Source: an uncultured Bacteroidaceae bacterium (GTDB lineage: Bacteria > Bacteroidota > Bacteroidia > Bacteroidales > Bacteroidaceae). From it: a DNA stretch of 64,000 bases. Below the pieces are notes generated by a model. The model made no database searches, was not told where the DNA came from, and saw only the letters and a program-made list of their open reading frames with translations. The stretch covers positions 32,438-96,437 of the forward strand of contig CAJOCU010000020.1 of the NCBI GenBank assembly GCA_905233765.1, read 5' to 3'. Below, in pieces: positions 56,637-64,000 of this stretch. The position numbers were made by a program, and so were the translations under genes. Each line of letters begins with the position of its first letter. Within the stretch, counting starts at the first letter, position 1.

Positions 56637-57381
56637 GATAGAACTTGATCACCATAAAATCCCCAAGCACATAGCCATCATCATGGACGGTAATGGGCGC
56701 TGGGCGAAAGCCAAGGGGCAGCCTCGCACTGCAGGGCACATCCAAGGTGTGGAGACCGTGCGTGTCATCACCGAGGAATGTGTTCACCTAGGCGTGGAGT
56801 TCCTGACGCTCTACACCTTCTCCAACGAGAACTGGAACCGCCCCGCCGAGGAGGTTCGTGCGCTCATGGAGCTGCTCTTGAAGAACCTTGAAGACGAAAT
56901 CTTCATGAAGAACAATGTCCGCTTCCGCATCATCGGCGACAGATACCGTCTGCCACAGGACGTGCAGGAGAAGATTCGCGAGATGGAACAACGCACTGCC
57001 AACAACGATTCCATGACCCTCGTGCTCGCTCTCAGCTATTCCGCACGCTGGGAAATCGCCAACGCATGCCGCCAGATTTATGTCGATATGCAGGCCCCCT
57101 GCAACAGCGGCAAATGTGAATGGGATATCGACGAGCGCTTTGTTGGTCGCTACATGCAGACCTCTTTCATGCCCGACCCCGACCTGCTCATCCGCACGGG
57201 CGGCGAGTTGCGCGTGAGCAACTTCCTTCTGTGGCAGATAGCCTACTCCGAGCTCTATTTCTGCGACACGTTCTGGCCCGACTTCAATGCTGAGGAGCTG
57301 CGCCGCGCCATCGCCGACTACCAAAGCCGCGAGCGTCGGTTCGGCAAAACCAGCGAACAAATAACAGAAAGCCCCAACTGA
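56635..57381 (+). CDS. uppS: Isoprenyl transferase (undecaprenyl diphosphate synthase)
   Basis: Makes the C55 lipid carrier for cell-wall and glycan export by cis-addition of isopentenyl diphosphate. 248 residues. The catalytic Asp18 lies in [14 protein letters not shown]; other markers are [13 protein letters not shown], the signature [20 protein letters not shown] and the FWPDF motif. The stop overlaps the bamA start by one base (TGATG), so the two are translationally coupled. The start codon overlaps a heptamer repeat, which leaves no room for a Shine-Dalgarno sequence. Confidence 0.97.
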   Translation: MIELDHHKIPKHIAIIMDGNGRWAKAKGQPRTAGHIQGVETVRVITEECVHLGVEFLTLYTFSNENWNRPAEEVRALMELLLKNLEDEIFMKNNVRFRIIGDRYRLPQDVQEKIREMEQRTANNDSMTLVLALSYSARWEIANACRQIYVDMQAPCNSGKCEWDIDERFVGRYMQTSFMPDPDLLIRTGGELRVSNFLLWQIAYSELYFCDTFWPDFNAEELRRAIADYQSRERRFGKTSEQITESPN

Positions 57382-60030
57382 TGAAAACGACACTTCTACA
57401 TAGACTTACATTCGTACTGATACTGACCATGCTCCTCCCCCTAGGTGGAGTGTGGGAGGGGGCCTTCCTCTCCGCCCAGACTGGGGATCGGATTATCAAT
57501 CCCGTGATTGACTACTCGCGCACGCCACAGAACTACTACATCGGCGACATCACCGTAGAGGGTGTGAAGAGCTACGACGACTACGTGCTCATCGGCCTCT
57601 CTGGTCTCTCCAAAGGACAGCAAATCAGCCTTCCAGGCGAGGAGATTACGCGCGCCATCCAGCGCTATTGGAAGAATGGTCTCTTCAGCAATGTTGCCAT
57701 CCGTGTGGACAGCATCGTCACCGACTCGGCCTACCTTCACATCACCCTCACGGCACGTCCCCGCATCTCCCAGATCCAATACAATGGCGTCAAGAAAAGC
57801 GAGAAGGAGGATCTCGAGAAGAAGCTGGGTCTCATCCGCGACGGACAACTCACGCCCAACATCATCGACCGCACCAAACTTCTTGCCAAGCGCTACTTTG
57901 CAGACAAAGGCTACAAGAACGCCGTCATCGAGGTCCTTCAGCACGACGACATCTCAGCACCCGGCCACGCCATCGTCTCCATCAATGTGGAGAAGAAAGA
58001 CAAGGTGAAGGTCAACAGCATCGATGTGCAGGGGAACACCGCCCTGAAGATGTCGCAGATCAAAGGTACGCTCATCAAGAACGGCGCCTTCAAGAAGACC
58101 CATGAAAAGGGCAAGATTTCCAGCTGGTTCCGTTCCAAGAAGTTCATCGAAGCCAACTGGAAGGCCGACAAGGAGCGCCTCATCGAGAAATACAACCAGT
58201 ACGGCTACCGCGATGCCCGCATCGTCTGGGACAGCGTCAAGCCGCACGATGAGAGCAGCGTCGATATCAGCATCCTCGTTGAAGAAGGGCAGAAGTACTA
58301 CATCCGCAATATTGAATGGATCGGTAACACCATCTACACCTCCGACTTCCTGAACCAGATGCTGCGCATGAACAAGGGCGATGTCTATGACCAGACGCAC
58401 CTGAAGAAGCGCCTGAACACCGACGAGGACGCTATCGGCAACCTCTACTACAACAATGGCTACCTGTTCTATCAGCTCAACCCCGTGGAGGTGAATATCG
58501 TGGGCGACAGCGTTGATCTCGAGATGCGTATCGAGGAGAACCAGCAGGCCTACATCAGCCACGTCAAGATTACGGGTAACGACGAGGTTTATGAGAACGT
58601 CATCCGTCGCGAGTTGCGCAACAAGCCCGGTGACCTGTTCTCGAAGGAAGCGCTCGAACGTTCCTACCGCGAAATAGCCAGCATGGGCCACTTCGACCCC
58701 GAAGCCATTGACTACAAGCTGGTTCCCGACCCTGAGAACGGCACGGTGGACCTCACCTGGAACCTTACGCCTAAGTCCAACGACCAGATTGAGTTCTCGC
58801 TCGGCTACGGCCAGACGGGTGTCATCGGTAAGATTGGTTTGAAGTTCACCAACTTCTCCCTTCGCAACCTCTTCCTCAAGAAAGGTCTGCGCCGCGGCAT
58901 CCTGCCCAAGGGCAACGGCGAGAGCTTCAGCATCAGCGGTCAGACCAACGGACGCTACTACCAGTCCTACTCCATCAACTACCTCAACCCGTGGTTTGGC
59001 GGCAAGCGCCCCAACTCGCTCTCCTTCTCGGCCTTCTTCTCCAAGCAGACCGACGTGAGCGACCGCTACTACAACTCCGCCTACTACAATTCCTACTACA
59101 ACTACCTCTACGGCTACGGCACCAACACGGGCAACTACTACGAGAACTTCTACGACCCCGACAAGTACATCAACATCTACGGTTTCTCGCTGGGTTGGGG
59201 TAAGCGTTTGAGCTGGCCCGACGACTACTTCACGTTCTCCGCCGACCTCAGCTACACGCGCTACACGCTGAAGAACTGGGAGTACTTCCTCGTCAGCAAT
59301 GGTAGCTGTAACAACATCAGCGTGAACCTGCACCTCTCGCGCAACTCCACGGACAACCCCATCTATCCGCGTCGCGGCTCCGAGTTCACGTTCTCGCTGG
59401 GCATCACACCGCCCTACTCGCTCTTCGACAAAGTTGACTATGCCAACCTAGCCCAGAACACGCAGTCTTCCAGCTACATGAACGAGCTGCAGAAGAAGTA
59501 CAAGTTCATCGAATACCACAAATGGAAATTCAAGAGCCGCACCTACACTGCCCTCACCGGCGGCAACAAGTGCCCCGTGCTCGTCACGCGCGTTGAATTC
59601 GGTATCCTCGGCAGCTTCAACAAGGACAAGAAGTCGCCCTTCGAGACCTTCTACGTCGGCGGCGACGGCATGAGCGGCTACAGCTACAGCTATGCCACCG
59701 AGACCGTCGGTCTGCGCGGTTACGACAACGGCTCCCGGCTACACGGGCTATGCCTATGACCGCTTCACGCTGGAGCTGCGCTATCCCTTCATCCTGAGCA
59801 ACTCCACGAACATCTACGGTCTTGCTTTTGTGGAAGGTGGTAATGCCTGGAACGACATCAAGGACTTCAACCCCTTCGACATGAAGCGTTCCGCCGGCGT
59901 CGGTGTCCGCGTCTTCCTGCCCATGGTGGGCCTGCTCGGTGTTGACTGGGCCTATGGTTTCGACCCCGTCTTCGGCAATCGCAGCTATGGCGGCAGCCAG
60001 TTCCACTTCGTCCTCGGACAGGAGTTCTAG
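57381..60030 (+). CDS. bamA: Outer-membrane assembly factor BamA, frame broken in the L6 region near 59735
   Basis: Inserts beta-barrels into the outer membrane. Signal peptide, then POTRA domains at about residues 45-430 (GVKSYDDYVLIGLSG, VNSIDVQGNTALKMSQIK, IRNIEWIGNTIYTSDFL, ISHVKITGNDEVYENVI) and the barrel. The frame from 57381 runs into a stop at 59759 just after the conserved LRGYDNGS. The last part (GYTGYAYDRFTLELRYPF ... GVGVRVFLPMVGLLGVDWAYG, ending GQEF) continues in another frame to 60030. Relatives have several residues between these pieces, so a short deletion whose length is not a multiple of three is the simplest reading. The break sits at the essential L6 motif. As BamA is essential, a sequence or assembly error is likely. 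Residues of about 18-28 derive from a GC-rich palindrome. Confidence 0.88.
57432..57462 (+). repeat. Family A-like GC-rich element in the bamA signal-peptide region
   Basis: CTCC (57435-57438) pairs with GGAG (57447-57450) around CCTAGG, followed by the G-rich tail TGTGGGAGGGGG. Read in frame as LPLGGVWEGA at the end of the signal peptide. Confidence 0.5.
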
Positions 60031-60039
60031 AATTGAGAC

Positions 60040-60071
60040 ATTGAAAGATTGAAAGATTGAAAGATTGAAAG
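60040..60071 (+). repeat. 8-base tandem repeat (ATTGAAAG, 4 units) between bamA and ompH
   Basis: Four identical units in a row, directly after the bamA stop. Confidence 0.85.
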
Positions 60072-60135
60072 ATTCATTAAACCATTTGCAATGTTCTCCC
60101 ATCAAACCCATAAAAGTCCCTTAAGACGCATCAAT

Positions 60136-60657
60136 ATGAAAAAACTTTTCTTCATCCTATTCGCAGCCCTCACACTGGGTGTGAGCGAGCAAGCCGCAGC
60201 ACAGAAGTTCGTGCTCATCGATATGGAATACATCCTCAAGAATGTGCCCGCCTACGAGCGTGCCAACGAGCAGCTGGCCCAAGTATCGCGCAAGTGGCAG
60301 GCCGAGATTGAAGCGCTCAGCAAGGAAGCCGAGTCCCTCTTCAAGGCCTACCAGAGCGAGACCGTCTTCCTCAGCGCCGAGCAGAAGACCCAGCGCGAGG
60401 AAGCCATCGTAGCCAAGGAGAAGGAAGCCGCAGAGCTGAAGAAGAAATACTTCGGTCCCGAGGGCGAACTCTTCAAGAAGCGCGAGAGCCTCATGAACCC
60501 CATCCAGGACGAGATTTACAATGCCATCAAGGACATCTGCGAGCTCAAGGGCTACAGCCTCGTGCTCGACCGCGCCTCCGACAGCGGCATCATCTTCGCC
60601 TCTCCCAAGATAGACATCTCCAACGATGTCCTCCACAAGCTCGGCTACGGACAGTAG
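60136..60657 (+). CDS. OmpH/Skp family periplasmic chaperone, copy 1
   Basis: Holds unfolded outer-membrane proteins in the periplasm and delivers them to BamA. 173 residues: signal peptide MKKLFFILFAALTLGVSEQAAAQ, the family opening KFVLIDMEYILKNVPAYERAN, a long charged helical hairpin (about residues 45-130) and the closing strand KGYSLVLDRASDSGIIFASP. The start at 60136 is preferred to one 45 bases upstream because it gives a clean signal peptide. First of three tandem paralogues after bamA. The copy nearest bamA looks the most standard in its N-terminal motif. Confidence 0.9.
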   Translation: MKKLFFILFAALTLGVSEQAAAQKFVLIDMEYILKNVPAYERANEQLAQVSRKWQAEIEALSKEAESLFKAYQSETVFLSAEQKTQREEAIVAKEKEAAELKKKYFGPEGELFKKRESLMNPIQDEIYNAIKDICELKGYSLVLDRASDSGIIFASPKIDISNDVLHKLGYGQ

Positions 60658-60710
60658 TCGTCTATAACAAGAATCATCCATCAAAACATCTTAAAAACAA
60701 AAGAAAAACA

Positions 60711-61208
60711 ATGAAAAAAATCCTTTTCGCAGCCCTCATGCTGCTCGCACCCCTCACCATGTCCGCTCAGAAGTTCGGACACTTCAACTCCACAGAGCTT
60801 GTTCCCCTGTTGCCCGAATACGTAACAGCCCAGAGCGAACTGCAGAACCTCGCCAAGCAGTACGAGGACGACCTCAAGCGCATGCAGGATGAACTCCAGA
60901 AGAAGGGCGAAGAGTTCGAGAAAGAACAGGCCAACCTCCTCGACAACGTGCGTCAGCGCCGTCAGGCCGAACTCCAGGACCTCTACCAGCGCATGCAGCA
61001 GAGCGTGCAGGACAACCAGCAGGCTTTCCAGAAAGCACAGGCCGAGAAGATGCAAGCCATCTCCGACAAAGTCATGCAGGCCGTTAAGCAGATTGGCGAG
61101 GCCGGCGGCTATGTCTATATCATGGACACCTCAGCCGGCATCCCCTACATCAGCACCAAGCTCAGCACCGACATCACCCCCGAGCTAAAGAAAGCCCTGG
61201 GCATCTGA
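60711..61208 (+). CDS. OmpH/Skp family periplasmic chaperone, copy 2
   Basis: 165 residues with signal peptide MKKILFAALMLLAPLTMSAQ, the opening KFGHFNSTELVPLLPEY, a strongly charged coiled-coil arm (AKQYEDDLKRMQDELQKKG ... RRQAELQDLYQRMQQS) and the closing GGYVYIMDTSAGIPYIST. Same architecture as copy 1, 53 bases upstream, but with low sequence identity. This points to an old duplication with separate clients or mixed trimers. Periplasmic. Co-transcription with bamA is likely from spacing. Confidence 0.9.
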   Translation: MKKILFAALMLLAPLTMSAQKFGHFNSTELVPLLPEYVTAQSELQNLAKQYEDDLKRMQDELQKKGEEFEKEQANLLDNVRQRRQAELQDLYQRMQQSVQDNQQAFQKAQAEKMQAISDKVMQAVKQIGEAGGYVYIMDTSAGIPYISTKLSTDITPELKKALGI

Positions 61209-61252
61209 GCAAATTAACAGATTCACGCATTAACAGATAACCGCATTCCACC

Positions 61253-61798
61253 ATGCGCAAGCATATCAAGACACTATGCACCCTGCTCCTGTTGCTCGCC
61301 GCCACCGTGGTGAGCGCACAGGAGGAGGCCGTGCGCATCCCCCAGTTCGGCTACCTCAGCTACAAGACCATCTTCGAACAGATGCCCGAGTATGCCCAGG
61401 CCAAAGCCTCCTTCGAACAACTCAAGGCGCGCTACGATGCCGAAGCCAAGCGCTCCGAGGACGAGTTCCAGCGCAAGTTCTCTGAGTTCCTCCAGGGCCA
61501 GAAGGACTTCCCCGCCAGCATCCTGCAGAAGCGCCAGCTCGAGCTGCAAGACCTCATGGACAAGAGCGTAGCCTTCCGCCAGGAGACACAGCGCCTGCTC
61601 CAGCAAGCCGAGGCAGAGCTTCAGGCCCCCGTTGCCGCCAAACTCACCGAGGCCATTCAGGCCGTCGCCGGCGAGCGCGGTCTCTACTTCGTGCTCAACA
61701 CCGACGACAACGCCGTGCCCTTCATCCATCCCCAGGCCGGCATCGACATCACCGAGCCCGTCCTCATCCGCCTCGGCCTTGGCACCCAGCCCGAATAA
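61253..61798 (+). CDS. OmpH/Skp family periplasmic chaperone, copy 3
   Basis: 181 residues: signal peptide MRKHIKTLCTLLLLLAATVVSAQ, opening IPQFGYLSYKTIFEQMPEYAQA, coiled-coil arm (ARYDAEAKRSEDEFQRKF ... LQQAEAELQAPV) and closing RGLYFVLNTDDNAVPFIH. Third tandem member of the family, 44 bases after copy 2 and 17 bases ahead of murI. It diverges most from the others around the opening motif. A specialised client set is possible but is inference only. Confidence 0.88.
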   Translation: MRKHIKTLCTLLLLLAATVVSAQEEAVRIPQFGYLSYKTIFEQMPEYAQAKASFEQLKARYDAEAKRSEDEFQRKFSEFLQGQKDFPASILQKRQLELQDLMDKSVAFRQETQRLLQQAEAELQAPVAAKLTEAIQAVAGERGLYFVLNTDDNAVPFIHPQAGIDITEPVLIRLGLGTQPE

Positions 61799-61815
61799 CC
61801 CTTCATTAAAAACCC

Positions 61816-62637
61816 TTGTCCCCCATCGGCATCTTTGACAGCGGCTATGGCGGTCTCACCATCCTGCGTGAGATCCGCCGCCTGATGCCAGGCTACGACT
61901 ACCTCTACCTGGGCGACAATGCCCGCGCGCCCTATGGCACGCGCAGCTTCGAGCGCGTCTATGAGTTCACGTTGCAGGCCGTTCGCCAGCTCTTCGACAT
62001 GGGCTGTCCCCTCGTCATCCTTGCCTGCAACACCGCCTCCGCCAAAGCCCTTCGCAGCATCCAGCAGCGCGACCTGCCCCAGATGGCCGACCCCTCGCGG
62101 CGCGTCCTTGGTGTCATCCGCCCCACCGTAGAAGCCGTCGGCGACATCACCCACACGCGCCACGTAGGCATCGTAGCCACCCAAGGCACCATCAGCAGCC
62201 GCACCTACGAGCTCGAGATGGCCAAGCTGCACCCCGACATCGTCGTCACCGGCCACGCCTGCCCCATGTGGGTGCCATTGGTGGAGAACAACGAGTTCGA
62301 CAACCCCGGCGCCGACTACTTTGTCCGTCGCGACATCGACGCCCTCCTGCAGCGCGACCCCGCCATCGACACCATCGTCCTCGGCTGCACCCATTTCCCC
62401 TTACTACTAAATAAGGTACGCGCCTGCACGCCCGCGCACGTGCGCCTCGTCTCTCAGGGCGAGTACGTGGCCGAGAGCCTGTGCGACTACCTCCGCCGCC
62501 ACCCCGAAATCAATGCGCGGCTGACACAGGACGCCACCATCCGGTTCTTCACCACCGAGCACCCCGACAACTTTGCTCCCCTGGCCACCCTCTTCCTTGG
62601 GCAGCCCGTCGAGGCCCAGCAGATCACCCTCCAATAG
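61816..62637 (+). CDS. murI: Glutamate racemase
   Basis: Makes D-glutamate for peptidoglycan. The 273-residue product has the Asp/Ser motif IGIFDSGYGGLTILREI, the first catalytic Cys71 in LACNTASAKALRS and the second Cys in VLGCTHFPLLL, with the dimer-region GDNARAPYGTRS. No ATG is available; the only start is TTG at 61816, giving MSPIGIFDSG, and the frame is closed by a stop three codons upstream. It lies 17 bases after the third ompH gene, so co-transcription is likely. A TTG start in a tight operon would keep expression low. Confidence 0.95.
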   Translation: MSPIGIFDSGYGGLTILREIRRLMPGYDYLYLGDNARAPYGTRSFERVYEFTLQAVRQLFDMGCPLVILACNTASAKALRSIQQRDLPQMADPSRRVLGVIRPTVEAVGDITHTRHVGIVATQGTISSRTYELEMAKLHPDIVVTGHACPMWVPLVENNEFDNPGADYFVRRDIDALLQRDPAIDTIVLGCTHFPLLLNKVRACTPAHVRLVSQGEYVAESLCDYLRRHPEINARLTQDATIRFFTTEHPDNFAPLATLFLGQPVEAQQITLQ

Positions 62638-62680
62638 CCCCGTTTTACCCCCATTTCATCGCCGTTTCTGCAAAAAAACT

Positions 62681-63571
62681 ATGTTGAAACACATCACATC
62701 GCTACTCGTGTTCTCGCTCTGCCTGGTTGCCTGTAACCATCATGGTAACAAGCCGGTATCCGATCTGGACGCGAGCGTAGCGGACTCGTTGGACACGAGC
62801 CTGCTGTCGGAGCAGGAACTGGCAGTCCTGAATCGCGTGAACCAAATCTTCAGCGAAGTGGAAGCATTCATGCGTGAGCATCGCGAAGACCTGGACGAAG
62901 ACAACCCTCAAACAGGCAAGCCCTACTATGAGGAAATCGATGGTCTGCAGAACCTGTCAACGCGCTATATGGAGCTGAGCCAGCAGGCATCCAATTGGTG
63001 GTATGGGCCTCTCTATGACCATTGGATTCAGAACCTACTCGTCGGCACGGTCTCTCACACGCTACAACGCATCGAATACACTTCCGAGGGCGATTCCGCG
63101 CTGGTTCACCTGACGCTTCAGGGCGACTGCGAGACCTACAACAAAGAGATACAAGCGCTCGAGGAAGTGCCGCTGACAGCGCCGCTGACAGTCAAACTCG
63201 TGCATGAGCGTAACGGGTGGTACATCGACGACTTCCGCCACCAGGACTATTCCGAGGTAGCACAATTCCAGAGTATCATTGCCTTTACGCCCTACCGCGG
63301 AGATTGGATACCCGTTGATGGCGACCCGCTCGACGGCTATGTCCTCACCGACCACGAGATCTGCTCAGACCTTCGTGGCACCAAGTTCTTCTCCTATGAT
63401 TTACAGCACGACACCCTCCGCCTCAAAGAAGTCTTCTATGATGAGGATTATGCGCTAAAAGAGAAGAACAGCCCCCTGCGCTATGCCGTCCTCAACACAA
63501 GTCAGGACACCCTCTACATCTGGCAGGACGACACCCGCCCAGCACCTTTCGTCAAGGGCCGCAGCAACTGA
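62681..63571 (+). CDS. Lipoprotein of unknown function
   Basis: 296 residues from the ATG at 62681; a longer reading from upstream would overlap murI. Lipobox SLCLVACNHH puts it on a membrane as a lipoprotein. The body is acidic, with a helical N-terminal half (NRVNQIFSEVEAFMREHRED, ELSQQASNWWYGPLYDHWI) and a beta-rich C-terminal half (SALVHLTLQGDCETYN, LTVKLVHERNGWYIDDFRHQ). The latter resembles small NTF2-like or DUF-type folds, without a motif that I recognise. It lies 43 bases after murI and ends the operon-like stretch. Confidence 0.75.
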   Translation: MLKHITSLLVFSLCLVACNHHGNKPVSDLDASVADSLDTSLLSEQELAVLNRVNQIFSEVEAFMREHREDLDEDNPQTGKPYYEEIDGLQNLSTRYMELSQQASNWWYGPLYDHWIQNLLVGTVSHTLQRIEYTSEGDSALVHLTLQGDCETYNKEIQALEEVPLTAPLTVKLVHERNGWYIDDFRHQDYSEVAQFQSIIAFTPYRGDWIPVDGDPLDGYVLTDHEICSDLRGTKFFSYDLQHDTLRLKEVFYDEDYALKEKNSPLRYAVLNTSQDTLYIWQDDTRPAPFVKGRSN

Positions 63572-63642
63572 TTGCGTATTCGAACAAGAACCGCCCCGAG
63601 TGTCTCTGGAATGGAGGACACCATAAACATCTTCCCCGCCAC

Positions 63643-63674
63643 GCCGAGCTTGCGTCGCTTGACTTTTCAAGAAC
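63643..63674. repeat. Family B copy in the right-hand intergenic region
   Basis: GCCGAGCTTGCGTCGCTTGA onward to TTTTCAAGAAC. It shares the TTGCG.CGCTT.AC..TT.AAGA core with the copy in the korA leader and CGCTTGAC..TTCAAGAAC with the methyltransferase copy. The rest of 63572-63775 holds no gene. Confidence 0.65.
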
Positions 63675-63724
63675 TTTTTCACTCCTTTCTGCCAAACCAA
63701 CCACATCAGGACATTGAAACACGC

Positions 63725-63755
63725 AAGTGCCCGACCTGTGAGGGGCCGGGCACTT
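63725..63755. terminator. Terminator between convergent genes
   Basis: Stem AAGTGCCCG / CGGGCACTT (9 bp) with a 13-base loop, placed between the lipoprotein gene and the minus-strand gene ending at 63776. T-run only weak. Confidence 0.75.
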
Positions 63756-63775
63756 TGTATTGAGTTCTACTTCGC

Positions 63776-63961
63776 TCACCTCACCATCACCTTCTTGCCG
63801 CCCACGATGTTGATGCCCTTTCGGAGTGTGCTCAGGCGGCGGCCGCCAAGGTCGTAGATAGGCGCTTGTTCCACACGTCCTTCACCATGAACTGCATCCA
63901 TAGCCAGCTTCATAGGAGAAGGCAGGCAACGTGCCGCAGTGCCGCAGTGCCATTTGCTATA
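63776..63961 (-). CDS. 3' end of a secreted protein with sorting-like tail (partial or broken)
   Basis: Minus-strand frame ending at 63776 with APIYDLGGRRLSTLRKGINI and then VGGKKVMVR, the same type of C-terminal tail as PL11 and the other secreted proteins here. The frame is closed upstream by TGA at 63962-63964, next to a tandem 8-base repeat. Either the gene continues in another frame after a slip at the repeat, or the 60-odd codons seen are a remnant. The rest of the protein would lie beyond the window edge, so its function is unknown. Confidence 0.5.
   Translation of the reverse strand, partial: YSKWHCGTAARCLPSPMKLAMDAVHGEGRVEQAPIYDLGGRRLSTLRKGINIVGGKKVMVR
63931..63951. repeat. 8-base tandem units (GTGCCGCA, about 2.6 units)
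   Basis: GTGCCGCA twice, then GTGCC. It lies just downstream, in coding direction, of the in-frame stop of the partial minus-strand gene. Confidence 0.6.
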
Positions 63962-64000
63962 TCAAAGTGCATAGGACTATGGGGCAAGTGGGGGCGAATT

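Noticed and set aside
57954..59333. 459-residue open frame antisense to bamA
   Set aside because: Val/Glu/Asp-rich shadow of bamA codons, no independent support.
1..64000. tRNA, rRNA, transposase or integrase genes
   Set aside because: None was recognised in the gaps or reading frames; the repeats have no transposase of their own in the window.

Overview
The window looks like chromosomal DNA of a fibre-degrading anaerobe of the order Bacteroidales, most likely Prevotellaceae. The support is a type 9 secretion translocon gene (sprA), the gene order DUF6089-uppS-bamA-ompH-ompH-ompH-murI, secreted enzymes ending in a Bacteroidales 'YDL.GRR...G.Y.V' tail, ferredoxin-dependent 2-oxoacid metabolism, and many promoters carrying the Bacteroidetes -7 box TAnnTTTG. 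Coding DNA is fairly GC-rich, while gaps between genes are short and AT-rich. No rRNA, tRNA, CRISPR array, transposase or phage gene was seen, and no gene-free gap exceeds about 300 bases apart from the right-hand end.

Layout. 1-7.5 kb: end of an asparaginase gene, then a plus-strand operon for lipoate attachment and glycine cleavage (lplA-gcvT-gcvH-gcvPA-small membrane ORF-gcvPB-lpdA). 7.6-8.8 kb: DNA glycosylase and lipocalin. 9-20.1 kb: minus-strand genes that fit degradation of rhamnogalacturonan I pectin (GH43, GH51, PL11, a beta-helix binding protein, a small secreted protein, GH27). 20.3-24.6 kb: purN, then etfB-etfA-acyl-CoA dehydrogenase, the last one broken. 24.7-38 kb: a two-domain rhamnogalacturonan acetylesterase, ruvA, the very large sprA, and an alginate-lyase-fold polysaccharide lyase. 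38.2-45.8 kb: xylan and xylose use (GH10-xylB-xylA on minus, GH31-CE6 on plus). 45.9-50.3 kb: a small outer-membrane barrel, then korA-korB-rRNA methyltransferase. 50.6-54.4 kb: flavodiiron protein, rubredoxin, recX, prmC, ribD. 54.5-63.6 kb: lipoprotein, DUF6089, uppS, bamA, three ompH/skp genes, murI and a lipoprotein. The window ends in the 3' part of another secreted protein.

The main structure not explained by genes is a set of short repeats that sit between genes and also, in frame, inside housekeeping and enzyme genes. Family A is a GC-rich palindrome (CCCTCCCT-loop-AGGGAGGG) with a G-rich tail. Three times it occurs as an inverted pair whose loop sequences match within the pair but differ between pairs, and two of these pairs bracket a start codon (gcvPA, sprA). 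Family B is a roughly 35-40 bp unit found four times, encoding the same peptide in XylB and in an RNA methyltransferase. Family H consists of tandem heptamers (GTTGACA, GTTGAGA, CAAATCT, CGTTTAA types) inside at least five coding sequences and directly against two start codons.

Other points worth a second look are a 45-residue membrane protein ORF inside the glycine cleavage operon and three conserved genes with small frame-breaking losses (gcvPB, acyl-CoA dehydrogenase, bamA). The three losses may be assembly errors or real lesions. All functional calls rest on motifs and family knowledge read by eye; no database search was possible.
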